Assembly (NCBI RefSeq): GCF_014199985.1
Contig: NZ_JACHOS010000002.1
Coordinates: forward strand, 186,001 to 250,000
Length of the DNA: 64,000 nt
Origin: Methylorubrum rhodesianum
Lineage (GTDB): Bacteria; Pseudomonadota; Alphaproteobacteria; Rhizobiales; Beijerinckiaceae
Reading direction: 5' to 3'
The notes beneath the pieces were generated by a model. It searched no databases, was not told where the DNA came from, and saw only the letters and a program-made list of their open reading frames with translations. A program made the translations under genes and the position numbers. The stretch's first letter is position 1, and each line of letters starts with the position of its first letter. Below are positions 54,830 to 63,886 of this stretch, piece after piece.

Positions 54830-56674
54830 TCAGGCCGCTTCGCCGAGCATGGCGCGACGCTGCCGGTCCAGTTCCTCGCTGTAGCGCTTTAGCGTGTGGC
54901 TCTCCGTCAATAAGCCGATGACCTTGCGGCTGTGCGTGTCGTCGAGAACGGCGAGCGTCTCGCTCTCGGCCTGATCGAAGGCGGCCGCCGCCTGCTTGAC
55001 GGTCATGTCGGCGAGGAGAAACGATGTCGGGTAGCGGACGACGTCGGCCAGATGCGGCACCTCCCCGCCGTTCTCCGCGGCACGGGCATGGGCCTCGGGC
55101 ACGAGGACGATCCCGGCATAGCGATCGTGCTCGTCCACCACGACCACCCGCGACGGTGAGCCCAAGGGATGGGCGCGCAGAAACGTCGCCATCGGCGTGT
55201 CGAGGGGAACCGGCCGGAGATCCTTGCGCATCATGCGCCCCACGGTGAGATTCCGCATCCAGCCGACATCGTGGGCACTGCGGATGGTCTCGCCGCGCAG
55301 ATGGAAGCGCCACGTTGCGAAGGAGTAGCCGAAGGTCTTCCGTACCGTGAGCGAGGAGGCGATCACCGAGGCGAGCACGAGCCCGGTGACGGGGAAGCTT
55401 CCGGTCATCTCGAGGGCGAGAAAGGTCATGGTGAGCGGGCCGCCGACGATGGCGACGGCGAAGGCGCTCATGCCGACGACCGCGTAGCCGACCGGAGCGA
55501 GACCGAACGCTTCAAAACCGGGCCAGACCATCGGTCCGAGACCGGCGAACAGGCGTCCGACCAGGGCGCCGAGGAACAGCGAGGCGAAGAACAGGCCGCC
55601 GCGAAAGCCTGAGCCGATCGACATCGCCGAGGCGGCGGCCTTGGCGACGACGAGCCCGGCGAGTGCACCGAGCCCGGCCGTGGCTTCAGGGGCGAGGTAG
55701 ATGTGGAGCGCGCCGTGTCCGGCGGAGAGCACCTGGGGCGTCGTCGCCAGCGCGAGGGCGCCGACGCACAGGCCGCCGAGGATCGGCCGCAGGGGCGCGG
55801 GCAATCGCGAGGCGCGAAAGCCCCTCTCCACAAGCGTGACGCCCCGCATCAGCAGCACCGCCAGTCCGGCGCAGACGAGCCCGAGAGCCAGGCAGGGCAG
55901 CGTATCGCCCGCATCCACGGCCGCGGTCTTGGCGAGCGCCAGCGCGCCGACATCGACGAAGGCGGGCTGCGGCGCGAGCGCACGCATCACCAGACTGCCG
56001 CACAGCGCCGCGACGACCACGGGGGCGAGCGTCGCGATCGTGTAGGTGCCGATGATCAGCTCGAACGCGTAGAAGGCGCCGGTGAGGGGCGAGCCGAAGG
56101 CCGCGGCGATGGCGGCCGCCGAGCCGCAGCCGACAAGGGTGCGCAGGTCCGAGCGCCGCATCTCGAAGGCGATGCCGAGCCGCGAGGCGATCCCAGCGGC
56201 GATCTGCGTGTAACCGGCCTCAAGCCCGACCGAGGCGCCGCAGCCGTTCGAGACCACGTTCTGCGCCGCCACGTCGAGTGAGCCGCGCAGCGACATTCGT
56301 CCGCCATGCAGCGCGTTCGCCTCGATGGGGTCGACCACGGCGCGCTTGTTCTTGCCGCGTCCCCGGGTCGAGATCAGGAGCAGCAGGCCGAGAACGGCAC
56401 CACCCAGTGCCGGAGCCAGGAAGGGCAGACCCATCAGGCCCGCGGCTGGTAGATCCGAGAGGCTGCTGAGGCGCTGGCCGGCGGGAAGCCGATAAAGCCA
56501 TTCGCGCAGCAGCTGGCTGGCGCCGCTCATGCCGGCAACGGCGAGGCCCCCCACGCAACCCGTGACGGCCGCGAGCAGCACGAGGGCCACTTCGCTTCCG
56601 CGCACCCAGGCCCGAAGCCGCGCCGGCGCCTGGACCAGCGGGGCCTTGGCGGAGGGAATTGTGGACGGATTCAT
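54830..56674 (-). CDS. ClC-family chloride channel/antiporter with CBS domains
   Basis: This is a 614-residue membrane protein. The ClC core (about residues 25-440) has the expected hydrophobic helices and the conserved GSGFRGGLFFASLFLG. The usual selectivity segment GxxxGREGP is present only in altered form as SNGCGASVGLEAGYTQ, keeping the gating glutamate but losing the Arg and Pro around it. Two CBS domains follow at the C-terminus (NLTVGRMMRKDLRPV and MTVKQAAAAF with LAVLDD) and may sense nucleotides. The ATG at 56674 is chosen because upstream residues do not match the family. It could be a channel or a proton-coupled antiporter; the ion is not known. Confidence 0.9.
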   Translation of the reverse strand: MNPSTIPSAKAPLVQAPARLRAWVRGSEVALVLLAAVTGCVGGLAVAGMSGASQLLREWLYRLPAGQRLSSLSDLPAAGLMGLPFLAPALGGAVLGLLLLISTRGRGKNKRAVVDPIEANALHGGRMSLRGSLDVAAQNVVSNGCGASVGLEAGYTQIAAGIASRLGIAFEMRRSDLRTLVGCGSAAAIAAAFGSPLTGAFYAFELIIGTYTIATLAPVVVAALCGSLVMRALAPQPAFVDVGALALAKTAAVDAGDTLPCLALGLVCAGLAVLLMRGVTLVERGFRASRLPAPLRPILGGLCVGALALATTPQVLSAGHGALHIYLAPEATAGLGALAGLVVAKAAASAMSIGSGFRGGLFFASLFLGALVGRLFAGLGPMVWPGFEAFGLAPVGYAVVGMSAFAVAIVGGPLTMTFLALEMTGSFPVTGLVLASVIASSLTVRKTFGYSFATWRFHLRGETIRSAHDVGWMRNLTVGRMMRKDLRPVPLDTPMATFLRAHPLGSPSRVVVVDEHDRYAGIVLVPEAHARAAENGGEVPHLADVVRYPTSFLLADMTVKQAAAAFDQAESETLAVLDDTHSRKVIGLLTESHTLKRYSEELDRQRRAMLGEAA

Positions 56675-56821
56675 CAGGTTCGTGGGGATTGAAGCCGAGC
56701 GAAGGCCATGGCGCCTATGCATTCGCCGTCTAGCACCGGGGGATCGACGGCGCGATCCGCCCTCAGATGCCTTCAAGGCGCTTGAAATGCCGCGAGGCTC
56801 GGGATAAGTCCCCCCTCACGT

Positions 56822-56898
56822 GCCGCCGTAGCTCAGTTGGTTAGAGCACTAGATTGTGGATCTAGGGGTCCCCCGTTCGAGCCGGGGCGGTGGTACCA
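56822..56898 (+). tRNA. tRNA-His (anticodon GTG), CCA encoded
   Basis: A 77-base sequence folds as a tRNA: acceptor GCCGCCG with CGGTGGT, D arm GCTCAGTTGGTTAGAGC, anticodon loop containing GTG in ATTGTGGAT, T arm CCCCG-TTCGAGC-CGGGG, and an encoded CCA. Base -1 is T and the discriminator is A, so the G-1/C73 pair that marks tRNA-His in most bacteria is absent. That is a known trait of a large alphaproteobacterial clade, whose HisRS has changed accordingly. Confidence 0.95.
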
Positions 56899-56916
56899 AT
56901 CCTTTCAGCGATATGG

Positions 56917-56949
56917 CCGGAGTCTGGGCAGCCGCTCAGGCTCCGGTTT
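56917..56949 (+). terminator. Hairpin terminator after tRNA-His
   Basis: CCGGAGTCTGGGC at 56917 pairs with GCTCAGGCTCCGG at 56934 over 13 bases, two of them G-T, around a four-base loop and is followed by TTTG. It starts 18 bases after the tRNA. Confidence 0.75.
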
Positions 56950-57474
56950 GCTGTCGGGCCTGCTGCACTTGTGCCGGCCTAGGCTGTCGGGCGTGGTGAG
57001 CGCCATTCCCTTCGCAGCGCGCGCTCGAACGGTTTGCGATCGATGAAGTTCGGTCGCTGCGATTGTTCTCGGCACGCCACCATTTGGCTCACGCAGGTCG
57101 TGGCATCGGATCCGCGACGGTCTCCACACGGGCCCTGCGGTTGCCGCTCCCGCCGCACATGAACTCGGCTCGTCGTGTCAGCCGAGCCCTGAGGGCGATG
57201 GTGAAGGCGCGTTGCGATCCTCCCTGCTTCCGGCCCCCTGCGGTCGATCCGGCCGCACCGTGCTCCGTCGGGCGCTTGCAATGTCAGGGATGAGCTTCCA
57301 GCCCGCGTCTTCGCGGTTGCACCTGAATGAGGCAGGTGGTTCGTCGCGCGATGCAGCGCTGTCGGGCGAGGGCGAGGGCGAGAGCGTCGCCCGAACCCTT
57401 GGGCTCGACCCGTGACACCGCGTGTCGGGGGCTTCACCACGTTCGGCGAGGTCGCAGGCGTGGTCGCGCCGGTG
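56950..57474. other. About 520 bases without a supported gene
   Basis: Several short open frames exist on both strands but none has a ribosome site, a recognisable family or an export signal, and their sequences are Arg/Pro/Ser-rich as expected of unread GC-rich frames. Near 57362-57395 there is a small GAGGGCGAGGGCGAGAGCG tandem run. The stretch may hold the downstream end of the tRNA transcript and regulatory DNA. Confidence 0.45.
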
Positions 57475-57726
57475 TCAGCTGATCGCGGCCGGCTTCGGGA
57501 TCGGCGACCGGCTGAGGCTCTGAATCTCACGCGGCGCCCGCCCAGCCTTCTGCGCGATTTCCGCTTCCTGCTCCGCGATGAGTTCGCGGGCCGGCTCGTC
57601 GCCGTCGAGGCCACCGAGGATTTCCATGGGCACGCGCCGGTTCGAAGCCCGCGTACCGTCTGCGTAGACGACGTCGAAGAGGACGAAGCCGCGTTGCTGC
57701 GGCAGAGATTTGGTGCGCTTGGACAT
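57475..57726 (-). CDS. Hypothetical protein, 83 aa
   Basis: No named family was recognised, but the sequence is protein-like: GFVLFDVVYADGTRASNRRVP forms a beta-rich start, followed by LGGLDGDEPARELIAEQEAEIAQ, a helix with regular charge pattern, and a basic Pro/Ser end. A similar short protein seems common in this genus; that is recollection. The ATG at 57726 lacks a strong ribosome site. It is divergent from the spermidine synthase-like gene. Confidence 0.6.
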   Translation of the reverse strand: MSKRTKSLPQQRGFVLFDVVYADGTRASNRRVPMEILGGLDGDEPARELIAEQEAEIAQKAGRAPREIQSLSRSPIPKPAAIS

Positions 57727-57813
57727 GTGCGCTGATAGGCGCCCTCAGGCGACGTGCGCAATGGCAGCCGATGCAGGTGGGGTCATACCCGTGCTCGGCC
57801 GGGAAGGGCAGTG

Positions 57814-58485
57814 ATGAACGAGTGGGTCCACCTCGACACCGGTGACGTGCCCGGTGGCGGCAAGAGCCTCGCCCTGATGCAGCGGGGGAGAGAGTTCTCG
57901 ATCGTCGTCGGCACCATCGAATTGATGAACAGCACGCGCGGCCACTCGGAGGAAGCGCTCGCCTCGCTCACCTGCGCCCGGCTCTCGGATCGGCCGGCGC
58001 CGCGCGTGCTGATCGGCGGTCTCGGCATGGGCTTCACCCTGCGCGCGGCCCTTCGAGGTCTCGGGCCGGATGCGCGCGTCGTCGTCGCCGAGCTCGTCCC
58101 CGCGGTGGCCGCCTGGGCCCGGGGGCCCCTGGCTTCGGTCTTCGAGGGCTGTCTCGATGATCCGCGGGTCGAGCTTCGCGAGCTCGATGTAAACCGATTG
58201 ATCCAGTCCGAACCCGCCGGCTGGGACGCCGTCCTCCTGGATGTGGATAACGGACCGGAGGGTCTGATGCGGCGCGCGAACGATCGCCTGTACGACGAGT
58301 GGGGGCTGAAGCGGGCGCAGTGGGCGCTCAAGCCCGGCGGCACGCTCGGCGTATGGTCCGGCACGCCGGACCGGAAGTTCAAGGCACGGCTTCAGCGGCT
58401 CGGATTCACCGTGGACGAAGTGCGCCTGCCGGCGAGCGGTTCGAGCGGCCCGCGTCACGTCATCTGGCTGGCGACGCCGCCCTGA
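57814..58485 (+). CDS. Spermidine synthase-like methyltransferase-fold protein
   Basis: This is a 223-residue protein of the SpeE-like family with a Rossmann fold. RVLIGGLGMGFTLRAAL is the cofactor-binding glycine loop, followed by VVVAELVPAVAAWARG with an acidic residue for the ribose and WDAVLLDVDNGPEGL as the active-site Asp region. The end WALKPGGTLGVWSG is typical. The ATG at 57814 has a GGGAAGGG site. No N-terminal SpeE beta domain is complete, so it may be a related aminopropyl- or methyltransferase rather than a true spermidine synthase. Confidence 0.82.
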   Translation: MNEWVHLDTGDVPGGGKSLALMQRGREFSIVVGTIELMNSTRGHSEEALASLTCARLSDRPAPRVLIGGLGMGFTLRAALRGLGPDARVVVAELVPAVAAWARGPLASVFEGCLDDPRVELRELDVNRLIQSEPAGWDAVLLDVDNGPEGLMRRANDRLYDEWGLKRAQWALKPGGTLGVWSGTPDRKFKARLQRLGFTVDEVRLPASGSSGPRHVIWLATPP

Positions 58486-58609
58486 TCCCCTTCCCTCGAG
58501 GCACCGGTTGCTCGTCGGCCCGGGATCGGACCATCGAGAACGCAGCGAGCGCAATCAGCGCATCCGGCGACGCATCGGAGCATCACCGGATGCAGGAAGC
58601 GATCGCTTC

Positions 58610-59119
58610 TCAGCGATCGGCCTTCTCGCCCGCCACCGTGAGGTCGACGTAGCGTTTGGTCGTCGGGCCGATCAACTCGCGCACGCGGCGCGCCATCGCC
58701 TCCTCCTCCTGGAGCGATTGCCGAAAGCCCGTCAGGCTGCCCCCCTGCCCCGCCGCTTCGCCGATGGTGAGGAGGGATTCGTAGGCGGCGATCTCGAAGT
58801 TCTCGAAGGCGTGATTGGCGTAGGTATTCTTCAGGATCTCATCCTGCGCCGGCGTGTGGCCCAACGCCATCATGTTTCCGACGAAGCCCAGAATGCCTTC
58901 CTTGATCGTCGAGGGGCTGTCCCCGAGCGCCTGAAGCGCTTCCTCCAGACGGGTTCTCTGGCCGTGCGTCTCCTCGATGTGACGGCGCAACGCCTCCTCC
59001 ATCTCGGGATACCGGGTGAGCCGTTCCACCTGACGCTCCATGATCTGCAGGGCCTGCATCTCCAGGGCGTGGGTGTTCTTCAATGCGGTGACGTAGATCT
59101 CACGCGTATCGAGCGCCAT
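58610..59119 (-). CDS. DUF892 ferritin-like protein
   Basis: This 169-residue protein belongs to the DUF892 (YciF/TspB) ferritin-like family. Visible are LKNTHALEMQALQIMERQVERL in outline, EALRRHIEETHGQRTRLEEAL with the metal-ligand Glu and His, and the second helical pair with HAFENFEIAAYESLLTIGEAAG. The paired Glu/His ligands suggest a di-metal centre. The ATG at 59119 gives the family start MALDTREIYVTAL. It lies 78 bases after the manganese catalase gene on the same strand; both are typical of general-stress genes. Confidence 0.9.
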   Translation of the reverse strand: MALDTREIYVTALKNTHALEMQALQIMERQVERLTRYPEMEEALRRHIEETHGQRTRLEEALQALGDSPSTIKEGILGFVGNMMALGHTPAQDEILKNTYANHAFENFEIAAYESLLTIGEAAGQGGSLTGFRQSLQEEEAMARRVRELIGPTTKRYVDLTVAGEKADR

Positions 59120-59197
59120 CGTCGGCTTCTCCTGTTCGAATGGATATGAATGAACCGGAAGGGAGGGCCGGCCGTCGGCGGCCGGGCCCGTCATCGC

Positions 59198-60055
59198 TCA
59201 GCCGATCTGCTCGCTCTGAGCACCACTGTCGGGGCGGGCCGGACCGAGCACCGGTTCCTGACCCATGGGCGCGTTCTGGACCACGCTGAAGTCGCCCTTA
59301 CCGTCGAGCGAGCGGCCGCTCGTCCAACGGCCTTCCGGCGGCGGAGCACCGTCGCGATTGGTCGCGAAGAAGCTGTAGTTGTACTTCTGGTTCTCTTCCG
59401 ATTGCGGGAACGAGTTCGGGATCGGAAGCGTACCCTCGTGGCCGCCGATCTCCTCGATCACGGAGAGCCATTGCTGCTGGTGCATCGTGTCGCGGGCGAT
59501 GAGGAAGCTCCACATGTCCTTCATGCCGGGGTCGTTGGTGGCGTTGGACAGCCGCACGGCGAGGGTCCGGCCCGTCGCTTCGGCGGCGACGTTGCAGTAC
59601 ATGTCGGCGGCGAGATTTCCGCTGGCGTAGATGTGGTTCATGTCGAAAGGCACGCCGTCGGAATTACCGGGGAAGGCGGCCATTCCCGAAGACAGCAGGT
59701 GCTTGTGCAGCATCCCCTCGGCGATGTGGCGCGGGTTCTCACCGCCCATCACCGCCCCGACGATGGCATCGGCCGCGCCGGCCTCCTGGACCTTGGTGGG
59801 GGCATTCTCGAGATTCATCGCCACGGCCGTCGCCAGCATCTCGATATGGCCGATCTCCTCCGTTGCGGTGTGGAGAAGCATATCGCGATACTTCGTATTG
59901 GGCGCGCGATTGCCCCAGGCCTGGAAGAAGTACTGCATACAGACGCGGATCTCGCCCTCGACACCCCCGATCGCTTGTTGCAACATCCGGGCATAGATTG
60001 GGTCCGGGCTCTCGACGCGCACAGGATATTGCAGTCGCTTGTCGAAATAATACAT
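59198..60055 (-). CDS. Manganese (non-haem) catalase
   Basis: This 285-residue enzyme would dismutate hydrogen peroxide with a di-manganese site. The ligand set is visible: E35 in VEGEIRVCMQYF, E67 and H70 in ATEEIGHIEML, E159 in AAEATGR and H192 in DTMHQQQW. The C-terminal tail includes SFFATNRDGAPPPEGRWTSG. The ATG at 60055 starts the family sequence MYYFDKRLQYPV; the longer frame upstream is unlike the family. It lies before the DUF892 gene, together likely a stress-protection unit. An inverted repeat lies 126 bases upstream. Confidence 0.95.
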   Translation of the reverse strand: MYYFDKRLQYPVRVESPDPIYARMLQQAIGGVEGEIRVCMQYFFQAWGNRAPNTKYRDMLLHTATEEIGHIEMLATAVAMNLENAPTKVQEAGAADAIVGAVMGGENPRHIAEGMLHKHLLSSGMAAFPGNSDGVPFDMNHIYASGNLAADMYCNVAAEATGRTLAVRLSNATNDPGMKDMWSFLIARDTMHQQQWLSVIEEIGGHEGTLPIPNSFPQSEENQKYNYSFFATNRDGAPPPEGRWTSGRSLDGKGDFSVVQNAPMGQEPVLGPARPDSGAQSEQIG

Positions 60056-60180
60056 CGGTACGATTCCTCGAATGCTCGATGGATGCGTGAAGCACAGCCC
60101 GCACAGCAGGGCACGTCCAGGTCTTTCAACCTGGCTCCGCATCGGCTTCTCTGATCGGGAAATCGCCTGACTCGCGCTTT

Positions 60181-60198
60181 GTTCAGCAGAAACTGAAC
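60181..60198. promoter_or_regulatory. Inverted repeat upstream of the Mn catalase
   Basis: GTTCAG and CTGAAC are perfectly inverted around CAGAAA. It stands 126 bases before the catalase start, close to an AT-rich run (CATATGCTAATTTATTATAG) that could hold a -10 element on the minus strand. It is a candidate operator for a dimeric repressor or activator. Confidence 0.45.
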
Positions 60199-60308
60199 GC
60201 AATCGTGACGCAAACATATGCTAATTTATTATAGCAAAGTGCATAAATTCATATGTATGGATCTATAGCCTCGACTGGACGAGCGGCCGGCCTGCCTGAA
60301 CCGGGCTC

Positions 60309-63161
60309 TCAGGCCGCGGTCCGGCCGAGTTCCGCCACCAGTTCGCGGATGGCGGCCGAGGGGACCGGGCGGCTGAACAGGTAGCCCTGCCCCTCCTCGC
60401 ATCCCTCGAGACGAAGCTGGTCGAGCTGGGCTTCGGTCTCGATGCCCTCGGCCGTGGTCGTGATGCCGAGACTGCGGCCGAGGCCGATCACCGAGCGCAC
60501 GATCAGCCGCGCGTTGCCGACCGCATCGAGATTGCGCACGAAGGACTGGTCGATCTTGATCTTGTCGAAGGGGAAGCTCTGCAGGTAGCTCAGGGATGAG
60601 AAACCGGTGCCGAAATCGTCCATCGCCACCCGAACGCCGAGTCGCTTGAGCGTGTGAAGCGTTGCCAGGGTCGTCACGCTGTCGTTCAGCAGGACCGATT
60701 CCGTGATCTCCAATTCCAGACGGTGCGCCGGCAGACCGCTGGCGGAGAGCGCCTCCATCACCGCCCGGACCACCGCGGCGTTCTTGAACTGCACGGCGGA
60801 GACGTTGACGGCAACGCTGATGCCGCCGGGCCAGGCCGCCGCCTCGCTGCACGCCTTGCGCAGAACCCACTCGCCGATCTGACTGATGGCTCCGGTCTCC
60901 TCCGCCAACGGAATGAAGTCGGCAGGAGACACGTAGCCGCGCTCGGGATGGCGCCAGCGCAGCAGGGCTTCGCAGCTCGAGATTCGCTGCCGGTCGAGTT
61001 TGACGATCGGCTGAAATACGAGCTCGAACTCGCCGTTATCGACGGCCCTGCGGAGATCATTCTCCAGGGCGCGACGCTTGCGCAGTTCCAGATCCATCTC
61101 CTCCTCGAAGAAAGACCAGCAGCCGCGCCCGTTGGCCTTCGCACGGTAGAGGGCTAGGTCGGCGCTCTTGAGGAGCTTCTCGGGGCTCGTTCCGTGTTCC
61201 GGTGCAAGTGAAATCCCGATACTGACTCCCACCAACACGGTGTGGCCGTCGAGCAGGAACGGCTGCTGGAAGGCGGCGATCAGGCGCCTGGCGAGCGCGC
61301 TGGCATCGCTGCGCACATGGGTGCCCGACTGAACGATGGCGAACTCGTCGCCCCCCAGGCGTGCGACGAGTTCGGTTTCGCGCAGGCATCCCTGCAGCCG
61401 CTCCGCGACGCTGCGCAGGAGGCCGTCGCCGATCGGATGACCGAGCGTGTCGTTGACCTCCTTGAAGCGGTCGAGGTCGAGGCACAGGGTTGCGAAACCC
61501 GGACCGCTCCCCTCGGCGAGACGCGAGGCGGCTTCTTCGAGGCGCTCGCCGAACACCATACGGTTGGCGAGCCCCGTCAGAGCGTCCCGGCGCGCCATGG
61601 TGATGATCCGTTCCTCCGCCTCGTAGCGCTGGGTCACATCCTCGTAGGTGGCGATCCAGCCGCCTTCGGCGGTCGGCTGCTGCTTGAGAGACACGATGCA
61701 GTCGTTTCGGATCGGACAGCAGAGCGATCCGCTGACGCCGCGCTGGAGCAGGGCTTGCTGCTGCATCAAGAGATCGGCGGCTCGACCGTCCTCCGACGCG
61801 CCTTCGACCGAATGGGCGATGTCGCGGATGCTCATACCCGAATGCAGGGAGGCGGCATCGATGCCCAGCATGTCGCAGAACCGGCGGTTGTAGACGAGCA
61901 AACCTCCCTCGGCGTCGTAGAGGCAGAGCCCCTGGAGCATGTTGCTGAGGGCCGCGTCGAGCTGGGAATTGCTGCGCTTGAGCTGCTCCTCCTGCTCCTT
62001 GAGCAGGGACATGTCGCTGCAGACGGCGACGAAGCCGCCCCCCCGCGTCGGGCTGCGGCTGATGCGCAGCCAACGCCCGTCGGCGCTGCGCGTCTCGGCG
62101 GTGAGGCTGCCGGTTCCGGGCATCGCCAGAAGAGTATCCGCGACCGCCGATCCGCGGGCGTCGGCCAAGTAGCGATGCTCCGTCTCGGCCGGATCGAGTC
62201 CGAGCAATGCGGCGGCCCGGTCGTTGGCGAGGACGATGCGGCCGGCCGCGTCGACGACGACGATCCCTTCGATCGATCCCTGCACCGCATCGGCGAGCAA
62301 GCGCTGCGCCGACCGCCGCTGCGCCACCTCCTCCTGCATCATCGCCGCGATGTTGTCGCGCATCACCGCCATGGCGCGCAGCAGCGCGCCGAACTCGTCG
62401 GCGCCGCCTTCGGGCACCTTCACGGTCAACTCGCCCGCCGCGATGCGGCTGGCGACCGTCGAGGCATCCGCAACCGGCCTCACGATCTGCCGCAGCAGGA
62501 GCAGGGCGACGATGCCGGCGAGCACGATGGCGAACGACGTCACGAAGACGCTCAGTCTCACGTCGCGATCGACGATCGCCCGCGCGGTCTGACGGTAAGA
62601 GAAGCCGTCGCCGGCGGTGAAGTTGATCAGCAGGTCGATGTGCTGCTCGGCCACCGCTGCATGGGCGTCGAGTGCCTGCCAGACATCGACCGTCTGCTGA
62701 TCCGGACCGAATTCCCGCCGTGCGGCGAGCCAGTGCGTGACGGCATCCTTCGCGGCGGCCGCCTCCCGGGTCGCGCGCTCGGATTGGGCCCGGTCCGCCG
62801 CAATCTCGATATCCTCCTCGAACGATTGCGTCAGCGCCTCGATCCGCGCCTCCAATTTGCGCCGCTCCTCGGCGTCGCCCGCAAGTCGTGCCCGAGAAAC
62901 CGTGGCCTGCAGGGCCGCGAGGTCGGTCGCGGCGGCGCGGGCATAGTTGATCGACATCAGCGACTGGTCGTAGGTTTTGTCGACCAGCGCGCCCGTCGTC
63001 ATGATGCCCTGAGCGGCATAGCCGCCCAGCATCGCTGTGATCCCGCTCAGCATCAGGAAGGCGAGGAAGATTCGGCCGCGGATGGTGCGGACGCCGCGCA
63101 ACGCCGCATCGAGGGCCGCACGCCACCGCGGAATGCCTACAGGTTGGCGTGAAAGGGTCAT
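60309..63161 (-). CDS. Membrane GGDEF-EAL protein with two PAS domains
   Basis: This is a 950-residue cyclic-di-GMP enzyme. In order: a short cytoplasmic N-terminus, transmembrane helix near 31-55, periplasmic helical sensor of about 150 residues, transmembrane helix near 207-230, HAMP, PAS near 300-410 (EGIVVVDAAGRIVLAND), PAS near 425-545 (QGLCLYDAEGGLLVYN), GGDEF near 560-710 with LGGDEFA, and EAL near 715-945 with EALLRW, DDFGTGFSSLSYL and KIDQSFV. Both active sites look intact. The inhibitory RxxD site before GGDEF is RETE, so product inhibition may be weak. The ATG at 63161 is chosen because it fits the hydrophobic start. It may work with the Wsp-like system, but no link is visible. Confidence 0.93.
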   Translation of the reverse strand: MTLSRQPVGIPRWRAALDAALRGVRTIRGRIFLAFLMLSGITAMLGGYAAQGIMTTGALVDKTYDQSLMSINYARAAATDLAALQATVSRARLAGDAEERRKLEARIEALTQSFEEDIEIAADRAQSERATREAAAAKDAVTHWLAARREFGPDQQTVDVWQALDAHAAVAEQHIDLLINFTAGDGFSYRQTARAIVDRDVRLSVFVTSFAIVLAGIVALLLLRQIVRPVADASTVASRIAAGELTVKVPEGGADEFGALLRAMAVMRDNIAAMMQEEVAQRRSAQRLLADAVQGSIEGIVVVDAAGRIVLANDRAAALLGLDPAETEHRYLADARGSAVADTLLAMPGTGSLTAETRSADGRWLRISRSPTRGGGFVAVCSDMSLLKEQEEQLKRSNSQLDAALSNMLQGLCLYDAEGGLLVYNRRFCDMLGIDAASLHSGMSIRDIAHSVEGASEDGRAADLLMQQQALLQRGVSGSLCCPIRNDCIVSLKQQPTAEGGWIATYEDVTQRYEAEERIITMARRDALTGLANRMVFGERLEEAASRLAEGSGPGFATLCLDLDRFKEVNDTLGHPIGDGLLRSVAERLQGCLRETELVARLGGDEFAIVQSGTHVRSDASALARRLIAAFQQPFLLDGHTVLVGVSIGISLAPEHGTSPEKLLKSADLALYRAKANGRGCWSFFEEEMDLELRKRRALENDLRRAVDNGEFELVFQPIVKLDRQRISSCEALLRWRHPERGYVSPADFIPLAEETGAISQIGEWVLRKACSEAAAWPGGISVAVNVSAVQFKNAAVVRAVMEALSASGLPAHRLELEITESVLLNDSVTTLATLHTLKRLGVRVAMDDFGTGFSSLSYLQSFPFDKIKIDQSFVRNLDAVGNARLIVRSVIGLGRSLGITTTAEGIETEAQLDQLRLEGCEEGQGYLFSRPVPSAAIRELVAELGRTAA

Positions 63162-63346
63162 CGGGCAAACGCTCGCTTCTCGCGGGCAGCATCCCCGATA
63201 ATCGTTAAGGTAATCTACAGCGCCGATAATTTCGCGAAGGTAGCCCGGGATTTCGGCAAATGCGTTAATGCGAATGCAACCCCAGGAATGCTTGTTGGCC
63301 AAAGTCGAGACCGCAGAGGCGAGCTCGAAAGATTGGGGAGCTGGGC

Positions 63347-63718
63347 ATGAGTGACGCGCGCCAAGGCAAGGCTCCGGTCAACCGGCGGCGCGTGGGTTCG
63401 GTCCTGCTTCTCACATCCCTCACGGCCTCCGGTGCCGCGCTGGCGCTTGCGGGCGACACGGTCTCCCTGAAGGTGACCCAGAAAGGCCGTGCCTTCGCAC
63501 CGGGCGCAATCTCGCTGCAGGCCGGCGACGCCATCGCGATCGTCAACGATGATGGTGAGCTTGTGCACCACGCCTATCTGGAGAGTCCGGGCTTCAGCTT
63601 CGACACCGGCGAGCAGCTGCCGGGAAGCAAGACGGTGGTTCGCTTCCCGACTGCGGGCCAATTCACGATCTTGTGTGGCATTCATCCCAAGATGAAGCTC
63701 TCAGTCTCCGTGAAGTAG
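63347..63718 (+). CDS. Cupredoxin-like exported protein
   Basis: This is a 123-residue blue-copper-type protein. A basic N-terminus and hydrophobic segment (VGSVLLLTSLTASGAALALAG) act as signal, the mature part starting GDTVSLKVTQKG. The type 1 copper ligands are present: H74 in ELVHHAY, then C110, H113 and M116 in ILCGIHPKMK. The ATG has a GGGGAG site. A C-x2-H-x2-M spacing is that of plastocyanin/pseudoazurin-like proteins. It is followed 168 bases later by an exported-protein start and may pass electrons to it. Confidence 0.87.
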   Translation: MSDARQGKAPVNRRRVGSVLLLTSLTASGAALALAGDTVSLKVTQKGRAFAPGAISLQAGDAIAIVNDDGELVHHAYLESPGFSFDTGEQLPGSKTVVRFPTAGQFTILCGIHPKMKLSVSVK

Positions 63719-63886
63719 CTCGAGAAAATTATTCATCTCTACAATGAAATCACCATAAGCCAAAGTGATAGCGCTTCGGCCTCATCGTAGAATTTGGCTG
63801 GTTCATCGCCCTTGGCAGCGAAATCACGCTTCGCATTAAGGAAAAGTTAAGCCCCCGCCCCGAAGCTCGCTCGCATCGAGGTTGGA

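Noticed and set aside
56950-57474. Possible small genes after tRNA-His
   Set aside because: All frames are Arg/Pro/Ser-rich, mutually overlapping and lack ribosome sites.
60056-60308. A general-stress (EcfG, GGAAC...CGTT) promoter for the Mn catalase
   Set aside because: No GGAAC element with a correctly spaced CGTT was found on the minus strand upstream of the gene.
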